From contig NZ_OX638201.1 in assembly GCF_951805225.1 (NCBI RefSeq), positions 124,001-188,000 on the forward strand: DNA of 64,000 nucleotides, written 5' to 3'. Source of the stretch: an uncultured Flavobacterium sp. (GTDB taxonomy: Bacteria > Bacteroidota > Bacteroidia > Flavobacteriales > Flavobacteriaceae). Positions 17,853-25,564 of the stretch are shown piece after piece. The notes below the pieces were generated by a model. It had not been told where the DNA came from, did no database searches, and was given only the letters and a program-made list of their open reading frames with translations. Position numbers and translations under genes: made by a program. How positions within the stretch are numbered: position 1 is the first letter of the stretch; every line of letters begins with the position of its first letter.

Positions 17853-18218
17853 TTATTCTTTTGAAAGATAGTATTTTTTTAGACTATTTATCTGATTACA
17901 AATTTTTTCAATTTTCTCACGAGATTGAGTATAATCAACATCAGATATATAATTTAAATCTTTTGAAATAATCAAATGATTTAAAGTTTCCATTGCTGAT
18001 GAATACGAAATCGTTAAAAAATGAGCTTTATCTTTATTCGTATTTCTCGAAGTTCCCTCTGCAATATTTGTAGCAATTGAAGCAGAACTTCTTTTTATTT
18101 GAGAAGTTAGTCCGAACAATTCATTTGTTGGAAATTTACTAGTTAATTTATAAATATCCAAAATAAACATTCTTGAGTTTTGCCAAACCTCTAGCTTTTC
18201 AAACGAAAAAGTATACAT
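17853..18218 (-). CDS. Four-helix-bundle protein (S23 / 23S intervening-sequence family)
   Basis: A 121-residue helical protein. FEKLEVWQNSRMFILDIYKLTSKFP, GLTSQIKRSSASIATNIAEGTSR and the distal helices match the family of small four-helix-bundle proteins first seen in 23S rRNA intervening sequences and related to Avd proteins of retroelements. Its molecular role is not known. I start it at 18218 (MYTFSFEKLEVW); a longer form from 18284 reads through the upstream inverted repeat and adds an unrelated N-terminus. It sits between folE and cysS with CGATTAAAC-type repeats on both sides, which suggests it arrived as an insertion. Confidence 0.85.
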   Translation of the reverse strand: MYTFSFEKLEVWQNSRMFILDIYKLTSKFPTNELFGLTSQIKRSSASIATNIAEGTSRNTNKDKAHFLTISYSSAMETLNHLIISKDLNYISDVDYTQSREKIEKICNQINSLKKYYLSKE

Positions 18219-18234
18219 GTATTTTGGTTTAATT

Positions 18235-18290
18235 GTTAATTTGTTTAATCGTAAATTGAGATTTGCAATGAAGCGATTAAACAAATTAAC
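18235..18290. repeat. Perfect 17-bp inverted repeat upstream of the four-helix-bundle gene
   Basis: GTTAATTTGTTTAATCG (18235-18251) and its exact complement (18274-18290), 22-nt loop. It lies between the four-helix-bundle start codon and the folE stop codon and may also terminate folE transcription. Confidence 0.8.
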
Positions 18291-18305
18291 GATTTACCGA
18301 TTAAA

Positions 18306-18977
18306 CTAAAATTGCGTATCTAATTTAATGTAATCTAAAAGCTCTCTTTTAGTTTGAGGATCTTTAAATTTACCACCAAATTCAGATGTTACAGTACTGC
18401 TTTCGATATCTTTGATTCCTCTTGAATTTACGCAAAGGTGTTTTGCATCAATAATACAAGCAACATCTTCAGTACCTAAAGCTTTTTGTAATTCCTGAAC
18501 AATCTGCATTGTTAAACGCTCTTGAACCTGAGGTCTTTTAGCATAATATTCTACAATTCGGTTCATTTTAGATAAACCAATAACTCTTCCGCTAGAAATA
18601 TAAGCAACGTGAGCTCTACCAATAATTGGCAGTAAATGGTGTTCGCAAGTAGAATAAACAGTAATGTTTTTCTCTACCAACATTTCACCATATTTGTAGT
18701 TATTATCAAAAGTTGAAGCTTTTGGTTGTTTTGAAGGGTTTAAACCACCAAAAATCTCCTTTACAAACATTTTGGCTACTCGGTTTGGAGTGCCTTTTAT
18801 GCTATCATCTGTCAAATCCATTCCAAGTGTTTGGAGAATGTTTTCAACATCTTTTTTTATTTTTTCTATTTTTTCGTCATCACTTAAGTCAAAAGCATCC
18901 TGTCTTACAGGGTTTTTTGCGTTGCTGCTGAAATGATTGTCTCCTATTTCGTCTAAAAAATCTTCGTTATTTATCAT
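18306..18977 (-). CDS. folE: GTP cyclohydrolase I
   Basis: Converts GTP to dihydroneopterin triphosphate, the first step of folate (tetrahydropterin) synthesis. 223 residues. STCEHHLLPIIGRAHVAYI holds the zinc Cys and catalytic His residues, LSKMNRIVEYYAKRPQVQERL and CVNSRGIKD follow, with the second zinc Cys in KHLCVNSRG. The N-terminal 35 residues are a polar extension with no known motif. It is the first gene of the leftward group ending with lgt. Confidence 0.97.
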   Translation of the reverse strand: MINNEDFLDEIGDNHFSSNAKNPVRQDAFDLSDDEKIEKIKKDVENILQTLGMDLTDDSIKGTPNRVAKMFVKEIFGGLNPSKQPKASTFDNNYKYGEMLVEKNITVYSTCEHHLLPIIGRAHVAYISSGRVIGLSKMNRIVEYYAKRPQVQERLTMQIVQELQKALGTEDVACIIDAKHLCVNSRGIKDIESSTVTSEFGGKFKDPQTKRELLDYIKLDTQF

Positions 18978-19123
18978 TAAAAACTACTATTAGTATGGGT
19001 ATTTCTTTTTAAGGCGGTAAAGATAATTAATAAAAAGCAAACCTTTTCTATCGTTTTTACTATTTAATTACTCCTTTTTGGATATAATTTAAATTAAAAC
19101 CAAATTGTGATTATTTTAAAATA

Positions 19124-19158
19124 CAAAAGACAATAACATAGCCTGTTATTGTCTTTTG
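19124..19158 (-). terminator. Terminator of the aminotransferase gene
   Basis: CAAAAGACAATAACA (19124-19138), loop TAGCC, exact complement (19144-19158). Perfect 15-bp stem just downstream of the aminotransferase stop. Confidence 0.85.
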
Positions 19159-19179
19159 AAGTACTCTATTTTTTTGTTC

Positions 19180-20376
19180 TTATTTTTTGTTGTAGACCAA
19201 AAGTGCTTCTTTTAGAATATTTACAGCGGTAATTAAATCTTTCTTATTCAAAACATAAGCAATTCTTACCTGATTAAGTCCCATTCCCGGCGTAGAATAA
19301 AAACCTGCAGCAGGAGCAACCATTACAGTTTCTCCGTTAAGATCATAACTTTCTAAAAGCCATTGTGCAAAATCTTCTGAATTGTCAATTGGTAATTGAG
19401 CAATACAATAAAAAGCACCTTTTGGTTTGGTTACTATAACGCCTTCAATTTTGTTTAATTCGGTAATTAAAGTATCGCGACGTTCTTTGTATTCTGAAAT
19501 TACTTCGTCAAAATAACTCTGTGGCGTATCGATTGCAGCTTCACAAGCGATTTGCTCAATTGTTGGAGGACTTAAACGTGCTTGGGCAAATTTCATTACA
19601 GTTGCCAAAACATCTTTATTTTTAGTTACCAAACAACCAATTCTTGCTCCGCACATACTGTAACGTTTTGAAACAGAATCGACCATGATTACATTTTGCT
19701 GTACATCTTCAAGATTCATTACAGAATAATGAACATCATCTCCATCGTACAAAAACTCACGGTAAACTTCGTCAGCAATTAAATATAAGTCGTGCTTTTT
19801 AATTAAGCCGGCAAGTTGTTTTATTTCTGCTTCTGAATATAAATAACCTGTTGGATTACCAGGATTGCAAATTAAAATAGCTTTAGTTTTAGGCGTAATC
19901 AGTTTTTCGACAGTTTCAATACTCGGCAAAGCAAAAGCACTTTCGATCGTCGAAATCACAGGAATTACTGTTGCGCTGGTTGATGACGCAAATGCATGAT
20001 AATTAGCATAAAAAGGCTCAGGAATAATAATTTCATCTCCCGGATCTGTAATTGTGGCCAGTGCAAACAATAAGGCTTCAGAGCCACCAGTCGTAATAAT
20101 GATGTCTTCTGAGTTTACATTTACATTTTGGCGTTGGTAAAATTTAGCTAATTTTTTTCTATAACTTTCATATCCGGCAGACGGACTGTATTCTATAAGA
20201 GTTAAATCAATATTTTTTACCGCCTCGATGGCCACTTCGGGTGTCTTGATATCCGGTTGACCAATGTTTAAGTGATACACTTTATGTCCTTTTTGTTTTG
20301 CAAGATCTGCATAAGGAGCAAGTTTACGTATCGGTGATTCGGGCATGTTTCTGCCTTTGAGTGAAATTGTTGGCAT
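19180..20376 (-). CDS. Pyridoxal-phosphate-dependent aminotransferase (class I, aspartate type)
   Basis: A 398-residue fold-type I aminotransferase. SPSAGYESYRKKLAKFY, TTGGSEALLFAL, CNPGNPTGYLY, ADEVYREFLYDG and the PLP-lysine motif SVSKRYSMCGARIG (Lys near 236) are all present, and LNQVRIAY near the end carries the carboxylate-binding Arg. The motif order fits the AspC/AAT I-gamma group, but I cannot set the substrate; aspartate or a broad range are possible. The start at 20376 (MPTISLKGRNM) begins at the family N-terminus. An in-frame form from 20499 adds 41 residues of unrelated sequence and overlaps the start of the divergent aspartyl protease. It is a single gene with its own terminator. 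Confidence 0.9.
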   Translation of the reverse strand: MPTISLKGRNMPESPIRKLAPYADLAKQKGHKVYHLNIGQPDIKTPEVAIEAVKNIDLTLIEYSPSAGYESYRKKLAKFYQRQNVNVNSEDIIITTGGSEALLFALATITDPGDEIIIPEPFYANYHAFASSTSATVIPVISTIESAFALPSIETVEKLITPKTKAILICNPGNPTGYLYSEAEIKQLAGLIKKHDLYLIADEVYREFLYDGDDVHYSVMNLEDVQQNVIMVDSVSKRYSMCGARIGCLVTKNKDVLATVMKFAQARLSPPTIEQIACEAAIDTPQSYFDEVISEYKERRDTLITELNKIEGVIVTKPKGAFYCIAQLPIDNSEDFAQWLLESYDLNGETVMVAPAAGFYSTPGMGLNQVRIAYVLNKKDLITAVNILKEALLVYNKK

Positions 20377-20498
20377 GAGCTTTATTATTGAAGTGCAAAT
20401 TTGCATTTTTTTTTCGAATTTAACGTAAACATTAAAGGGACTTATAAAAATGTAACAATTATCAATATATTTACTAATTTTATAATAAATAATTATCA

Positions 20499-21824
20499 AT
20501 GAGAAAATATTTTATGTTGTTTTTTGGGCTTTTGGCATCTTTCTTAGGAAATGCTCAAGGTGATTTTTTGATTCAAAACAATAGTAAGAAGGTTACTATT
20601 CCTTTTCAGTTGATTAATAATCTCATTTTTATTCCGATAAAAGTAAATGGAGTTGAGTTGAACTTCTTACTGGATTCCGGCGTAGAAGAAACAATCTTGT
20701 TTAGTATGGAAGAAAAACAAGAAGTACGTTTTAATAATGTAGAAAAAATAAAACTGAGAGGATTAGGAAGCGAACAAGAAATCGAAGGGCTAAAATCAAC
20801 AAATAATACTTTTGAAACACATGGTTTAAGATCTAATAATCATATGGTTTTTATTATTTTAGATCAGAGTTTTAATTTGTCATCACATATTGGGATTCCC
20901 GTAAATGGAATTATAGGATATAAATTTTTTAAAAATAATTTAATAGAAATCAACTATCAAAAGAAGAAAATTATCGTTCATTTAAACAATGAAGAAGTAA
21001 AGAAAAAATTCGAGAAAAAATTTAAAGTAATACCAATAACCATAGAGAAGTCTAAACCTTATATCTATACAACAGCAACGGTTAATGATGTCGAAATTCC
21101 TGCAAAACTTCTAATCGATATTGGAAACAGTGATGCTTTTTGGGTTTTCGAAAACAAAAAAATTAAATTGCCTAAAAAGAACTTTCCTGATTTTTTAGGA
21201 AAAGGATTTAGTGGAGATATTGAAGGACATCGCGCTAAAATTGATGAGTTTTCTATCGATGAGTTTAAATTTAAAAAACCAATTGTTTCCTTTCCGGATT
21301 CCTTATCTATTCGTAATGTTAAAATGGTTCCGGATCGAATTGGTTCAGTAGGAGGAGAAGTTTTAAAACGTTTCAGAATTGTTTTAGACTACGCCGACAG
21401 AAAAATATATCTTAAGAAAAATGGTAAATTTTCGGAACCATTTACGTATAATAAAAGTGGTATTGTGCTTCAGCATAACGGTTTGCAGTGGGTTCAGGAG
21501 ACAGTTCATATGGAAACGATACAAGTTGTTACATCGACAAATGATTTGGATTCAGGCCAAAAGAAAAACGGAGATTTCATCTATAAATTTTTATTAAAAC
21601 CTGTTTACGAAATAGTAAATATTAGGAAAGAATCTCCTGCCGAAAAATGCGGGTTGCAAAGAGGAGATATTGTTGTTAGCATTAATGGTGTCAAACCTTA
21701 TAAATACACCTTACAACAGATAAATAATCTATTAAAATCTGAAGATGATACCTGGATAAATCTGGAGGTTGAAAGGAATAGTTTATTGCTAAAATTCAGA
21801 TTTAGATTAGAAGATGAATTGTAG
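20499..21824 (+). CDS. Retropepsin-like aspartyl protease with C-terminal PDZ domain
   Basis: A 441-residue exported protein. The signal peptide (1-19) ends in FLGNAQ. Two aspartyl-protease-like halves follow. The first has LLDSGVEETILF, a DSG active-site motif, near residue 60. The second has LIDIGNSDAFWVF near 206, where DIG replaces DTG/DSG. HIGIPVNGIIGYKFF and GSVGGEVLKRFRIVLDYADRKIYLKKN are the usual flap and strand segments. A PDZ domain (about 360-435, ESPAEKCGLQRGDIVVSING) ends the protein. This matches the bacterial aspartyl_protease plus PDZ architecture. The substrate is unknown; action in the periplasm is inferred. It is divergent from the aminotransferase. Confidence 0.85.
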   Translation: MRKYFMLFFGLLASFLGNAQGDFLIQNNSKKVTIPFQLINNLIFIPIKVNGVELNFLLDSGVEETILFSMEEKQEVRFNNVEKIKLRGLGSEQEIEGLKSTNNTFETHGLRSNNHMVFIILDQSFNLSSHIGIPVNGIIGYKFFKNNLIEINYQKKKIIVHLNNEEVKKKFEKKFKVIPITIEKSKPYIYTTATVNDVEIPAKLLIDIGNSDAFWVFENKKIKLPKKNFPDFLGKGFSGDIEGHRAKIDEFSIDEFKFKKPIVSFPDSLSIRNVKMVPDRIGSVGGEVLKRFRIVLDYADRKIYLKKNGKFSEPFTYNKSGIVLQHNGLQWVQETVHMETIQVVTSTNDLDSGQKKNGDFIYKFLLKPVYEIVNIRKESPAEKCGLQRGDIVVSINGVKPYKYTLQQINNLLKSEDDTWINLEVERNSLLLKFRFRLEDEL

Positions 21825-21836
21825 AAAATTCAATTA

Positions 21837-21874
21837 GAAAATCATCACTTTTTTTAATTAAAATGATGATTTTC
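21837..21874 (+). terminator. Terminator of the aspartyl protease gene
   Basis: GAAAATCATCA (21837-21847) pairs with TGATGATTTTC (21864-21874) across a T/A-rich loop. There is no clear T-run after the stem, so efficiency is uncertain. Confidence 0.5.
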
Positions 21875-21984
21875 AATAGTATTTTTGTAATATGTCTGAG
21901 TTTTGTGAAAAATTAACTGTTAAAGTATTTTTTTTGATTAAGGAGCGTTAATATTTTATTAAGTTTATGCAAAAATAATAGTTT

Positions 21985-24612
21985 ATGATCAAAAACTACA
22001 ATAATTTCTTACAAATATTTTTGTTATTAGTTTTTATATCAATTTTTCCTTCTACGATTTATTCACAATGTGCAGGCGATGATAGTGCATTTTCAGTTTG
22101 TGATTTGCCAAATAACGCCAATAAAACAATAAATTTATTTGCAAAATTAAATGGAACACCGGTTTCTGGCGGAGTGTGGAAAGATGTTAATGGTTCAGGT
22201 GGTTTAAATCCAGCCACAGGTATTTTAGATGCACAAACTATTCGCAGAAGCGGCGTTTATCATTATACTTATACCGTTACAGGAGTTGCTGGTTGCACAG
22301 ATAATTCAGCTGAAATTGAAGTTACTATCGGAGGATATTCAGGCGTTACTTCTCCAAATGTAACCGTTTGTAGCGCAATGAAAAGTTATAATCTTTTTAA
22401 TGCCTTTAGCGGACTTACGCTAGGACCACAATCTAACGGTCAATGGCGCAACGATGGTACAGGTGAATTGGTAGGATCTACATTTGATGTTGAAGATTTA
22501 GAAGGCAATTTTCAATTTACCTATACTATGGCTGCTGTTGGTACTTGTCCGGAAATGTCTTCAACCGCAGTGGTTTCTGTAAAAAAAGCTCCAAAATCAG
22601 GAAAGCCAGATGTTTTGTTTTTGTGTGCAAGTGATGGTTTATCGGGTTACACAAACTATGATTTGAATGATTTATTAACAGAAGAAGACAATGATGGTAC
22701 TTGGACTGATCTGGGTAATACAGGAGAGTTAACTTCTGCTCTGGATCATTTTGTTGATTTACAGGCTATATATAATAAATTTGGCGAAGGAGATTATTAT
22801 TTTACCTACAGAGTTCTTTCTAAAAACACAATTTGTGCGAACGCAGAAACGACTGTGCGAATTCGTCTTGAAAAGAAGTTGGATTTTACCGGAGCAGTAG
22901 TTCAGGTTAATTCAGATATTTGTGAAACTGAAATTGCAACTGCAAAATATTCCGTGACTATTACAAGAGGAAACGAAGTAATTCCAAATGGAAGTTATTA
23001 TGTAATATTTGATGTTTCCGGACTAGATGGCAAGAGAGAATTGATAAAATCAAACTTTGTAAATGGAGTATTGATATTTCCTATAAGTTCAGATTATTTT
23101 AGACGAGTTGGGCGTTATACGGTCAGTATTGTAGATATATTTGCAGAACTTAGTGTGAAAGCCTGTAGGAATATTATAGGTAATTTATCTGATGAATTGG
23201 TTATTTATCAAAATCCTGATTTAACAGATTCTAATATAACTCCCACAACTGTTTGTCAGAATGATGATGCGACGCTTCAAATCACAGACGCTATTAAACT
23301 TGATAATGGTGAGTATGATATTGTTTATAATATTTCAGGAGCAAATAATGTATCATCACAAATTGCAAGAGTAACTTTTACCGGAGGTATCGCAAATGAT
23401 TTTGTTATTCCCAGTATATTCAATCAAAAAAGCGGAACTTCAATAGTTACTATTACTGCTATTACCAATGTAATTTCGCAATGTGTTAGTAGTGCGAATT
23501 TAAAAGGAAATATTTTAATAAATCCGTTACCCGATGCTTCAAATTTGAAACTGAAAGTTGATGATGTTTGCTTTGGCGCCGATGTTTTAACTACAGTTTC
23601 TGGTTTAGGAACTTTAACTGATGTTACATTATCATATACACTTTCAGGAGCTAACACCGCTACTGTACAAACCGTAGTATTGACCACCACAAATGGGAAT
23701 GCAAGTTTTGTGATTCCTGCCAATTTGCTCGTAAATACTGGAGCGACAACAATTTCTGCCGTAAAATTGACTAATAATATAACGACTTGTAGTATTGATG
23801 TAAGCGGTGTAGCAGATCCTTTTTCTCTAAAACCTATTCCGGTTGCACCAACAGCTACAAATCAGGAATTTTGTAAAGTTGATAACGCCACAATTGCCAG
23901 TTTAGAACCAAAAGGAGCGCAATATTCCTGGTATAATTCAGCAACAGCAACAACTCCTCTTGCAAGTACTTATTTATTAAAAGATGAAAATTATTATATC
24001 AGAGAAACTACATTAAACTGTATCTCTGAACCTACAATGATAACCGTTACAATAAATGATCCTGCTGCGCCTGTATTAATCGGTACTCCGGAATTTTGCG
24101 GATTAGACAATCCTATGATTTCAGATTTATCTAATAAAACAGATTCACCTTCGACAGTGGTTTGGTACGATGCGCCAAATAATGGAAACTTATTGCCTCC
24201 ATCAACACCTTTAGTTGATAAACGTACCTATTATGGATTTGATTTAACTGCAGATACAAAATGCTTATCTGTACAAAATATTCCCGTAACAGTATCATTA
24301 ATTGATTGTGATTCTCCTCAATATCCGTTTTTTATTCCAGATGGATTTTCTCCAAACGGAGACGGAGTTAACGACACTTTTACCATTCCGGATATCGACT
24401 TTTTATATCCAAATTATAGACTAGAAATTTTTAATAGATATGGAAATGGAATGTATAAAGGCTTTAAAAATAAGCCGGCGTGGGACGGAATAAACTATGA
24501 ACAAAGTGGAATTGGCGGCGGAATAGCACCAAACGGAGTATATTTTTACATTCTCTATTTTAATAAAGACAATAAACCTCCTCAACAAGGGCGTCTTTAT
24601 TTAAATCGATAA
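21985..24612 (+). CDS. Type IX-secreted cell-surface protein with type-B (gliding-associated) C-terminal domain
   Basis: An 875-residue exported protein. The signal peptide (about 1-28) ends in TIYSQ. The middle is made of repeated Ig/PKD-like beta domains with paired cysteines (CSAMKSYNLFN, VCQNDDATL, EFCKVDNATI, EFCGLDNPMI). The last 95 residues are the gliding-motility-type C-terminal sorting domain: FIPDGFSPNGDGVNDTFTI, LEIFNRYGN, PAWDGI, GVYFYILYF. This type-B CTD sends proteins through the type IX system. It is smaller than the SprB gliding adhesin. It is directly followed by a PorP/SprF gene, the cognate partner needed for secretion of such proteins in Flavobacterium johnsoniae. Ligand unknown. 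Confidence 0.9.
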   Translation: MIKNYNNFLQIFLLLVFISIFPSTIYSQCAGDDSAFSVCDLPNNANKTINLFAKLNGTPVSGGVWKDVNGSGGLNPATGILDAQTIRRSGVYHYTYTVTGVAGCTDNSAEIEVTIGGYSGVTSPNVTVCSAMKSYNLFNAFSGLTLGPQSNGQWRNDGTGELVGSTFDVEDLEGNFQFTYTMAAVGTCPEMSSTAVVSVKKAPKSGKPDVLFLCASDGLSGYTNYDLNDLLTEEDNDGTWTDLGNTGELTSALDHFVDLQAIYNKFGEGDYYFTYRVLSKNTICANAETTVRIRLEKKLDFTGAVVQVNSDICETEIATAKYSVTITRGNEVIPNGSYYVIFDVSGLDGKRELIKSNFVNGVLIFPISSDYFRRVGRYTVSIVDIFAELSVKACRNIIGNLSDELVIYQNPDLTDSNITPTTVCQNDDATLQITDAIKLDNGEYDIVYNISGANNVSSQIARVTFTGGIANDFVIPSIFNQKSGTSIVTITAITNVISQCVSSANLKGNILINPLPDASNLKLKVDDVCFGADVLTTVSGLGTLTDVTLSYTLSGANTATVQTVVLTTTNGNASFVIPANLLVNTGATTISAVKLTNNITTCSIDVSGVADPFSLKPIPVAPTATNQEFCKVDNATIASLEPKGAQYSWYNSATATTPLASTYLLKDENYYIRETTLNCISEPTMITVTINDPAAPVLIGTPEFCGLDNPMISDLSNKTDSPSTVVWYDAPNNGNLLPPSTPLVDKRTYYGFDLTADTKCLSVQNIPVTVSLIDCDSPQYPFFIPDGFSPNGDGVNDTFTIPDIDFLYPNYRLEIFNRYGNGMYKGFKNKPAWDGINYEQSGIGGGIAPNGVYFYILYFNKDNKPPQQGRLYLNR

Positions 24613-24633
24613 TTTTTTTAATATAAATTTCAC

Positions 24634-25563
24634 ATGAAAAAAATAATACTCTATATAACTTTCTTTCTCTCAATAACATCCGTTTCTGCACAGCAAGATC
24701 CGGAATACACACATTACATGTATAATATGAGTGTGGTGAATCCTGCTTATGCAACAGGAATTCCTTCTATGATGAATTTTGGAGCCTTGTACAGAACACA
24801 ATGGGTTGGTGCAGTTGGAGCGCCAAAAACATTTACCTTTTTTGGTCACACCGCAATTTCAGAGAAAGTCGAAGCCGGAATCTCATTTATATCAGATGAT
24901 ATTGGAGATGGCGCTAAAAAAGAAAACAATGTTTACGCTGATTTTGCATATGTTCTGGATTTAGGCGGAAAAAACAAACTTTCACTAGGATTAAAAGCAG
25001 GAATATCATCAATGCAAACCAATTTTAACGGTTTTCGCTTTAATGATCCAGCAGTAGATATGGCTTTCGCCGAAAATATAAATACAACTAAACCTAATAT
25101 TGGAGTTGGAGCTTATTATTTTAGAGATAACCTGTATGTTGGTCTTTCTGTACCTAATTTATTGAAATCAAAATATATCGAAAAAAAATCCGGAGTAAAT
25201 GCTTTTGGATCTGATAACATTCATACTTTCTTAACCGCAGGATATGTTTTTCAGCTTGATGATATGTGGAAATTGAAACCCGCATTCATGACAAAAATTG
25301 TAAAAGGAGCGCCACTTTCAATAGATCTGACAGCCAATGTTTTATACAATAATAAATTTGAATTTGGTGCAGCTTATAGAATTGACGATTCAGTAAGTGC
25401 TTTGTTTAATTTTAATGTAACACCTACTTTAAGAGTGGGTTATGCGTATGATTATACACTTACAAATTTTGGACAGTTTAATTCGGGGACACATGAAATC
25501 ATGCTGCTTTTTGATTTAGACCTATTAGGAAAAGGATTTGACAAATCACCTAGATTCTTTTAA
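24634..25563 (+). CDS. Type IX secretion outer-membrane protein, PorP/SprF family
   Basis: A 309-residue beta-barrel. The signal peptide ends in TSVSAQ, followed directly by the family start QQDPEYTHYMYNMSVVNPAYATG. GLKAGISSMQTNF, RDNLYVGLSVPNLL and the closing strands GTHEIMLLFDLDL follow the family pattern. SprF-like proteins help secrete and hold the type-B CTD protein encoded just upstream. It lies 21 nt after that gene and 1 nt before the OmpA-family gene, so the three are one operon. Confidence 0.93.
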   Translation: MKKIILYITFFLSITSVSAQQDPEYTHYMYNMSVVNPAYATGIPSMMNFGALYRTQWVGAVGAPKTFTFFGHTAISEKVEAGISFISDDIGDGAKKENNVYADFAYVLDLGGKNKLSLGLKAGISSMQTNFNGFRFNDPAVDMAFAENINTTKPNIGVGAYYFRDNLYVGLSVPNLLKSKYIEKKSGVNAFGSDNIHTFLTAGYVFQLDDMWKLKPAFMTKIVKGAPLSIDLTANVLYNNKFEFGAAYRIDDSVSALFNFNVTPTLRVGYAYDYTLTNFGQFNSGTHEIMLLFDLDLLGKGFDKSPRFF

Positions 25564-25564
25564 A

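Noticed and set aside
18219..18284. Longer four-helix-bundle start
   Set aside because: Reads through a perfect inverted repeat and adds an unrelated N-terminus.
20377..20499. Longer aminotransferase start
   Set aside because: Adds 41 hydrophobic residues without family support and overlaps the divergent gene start.
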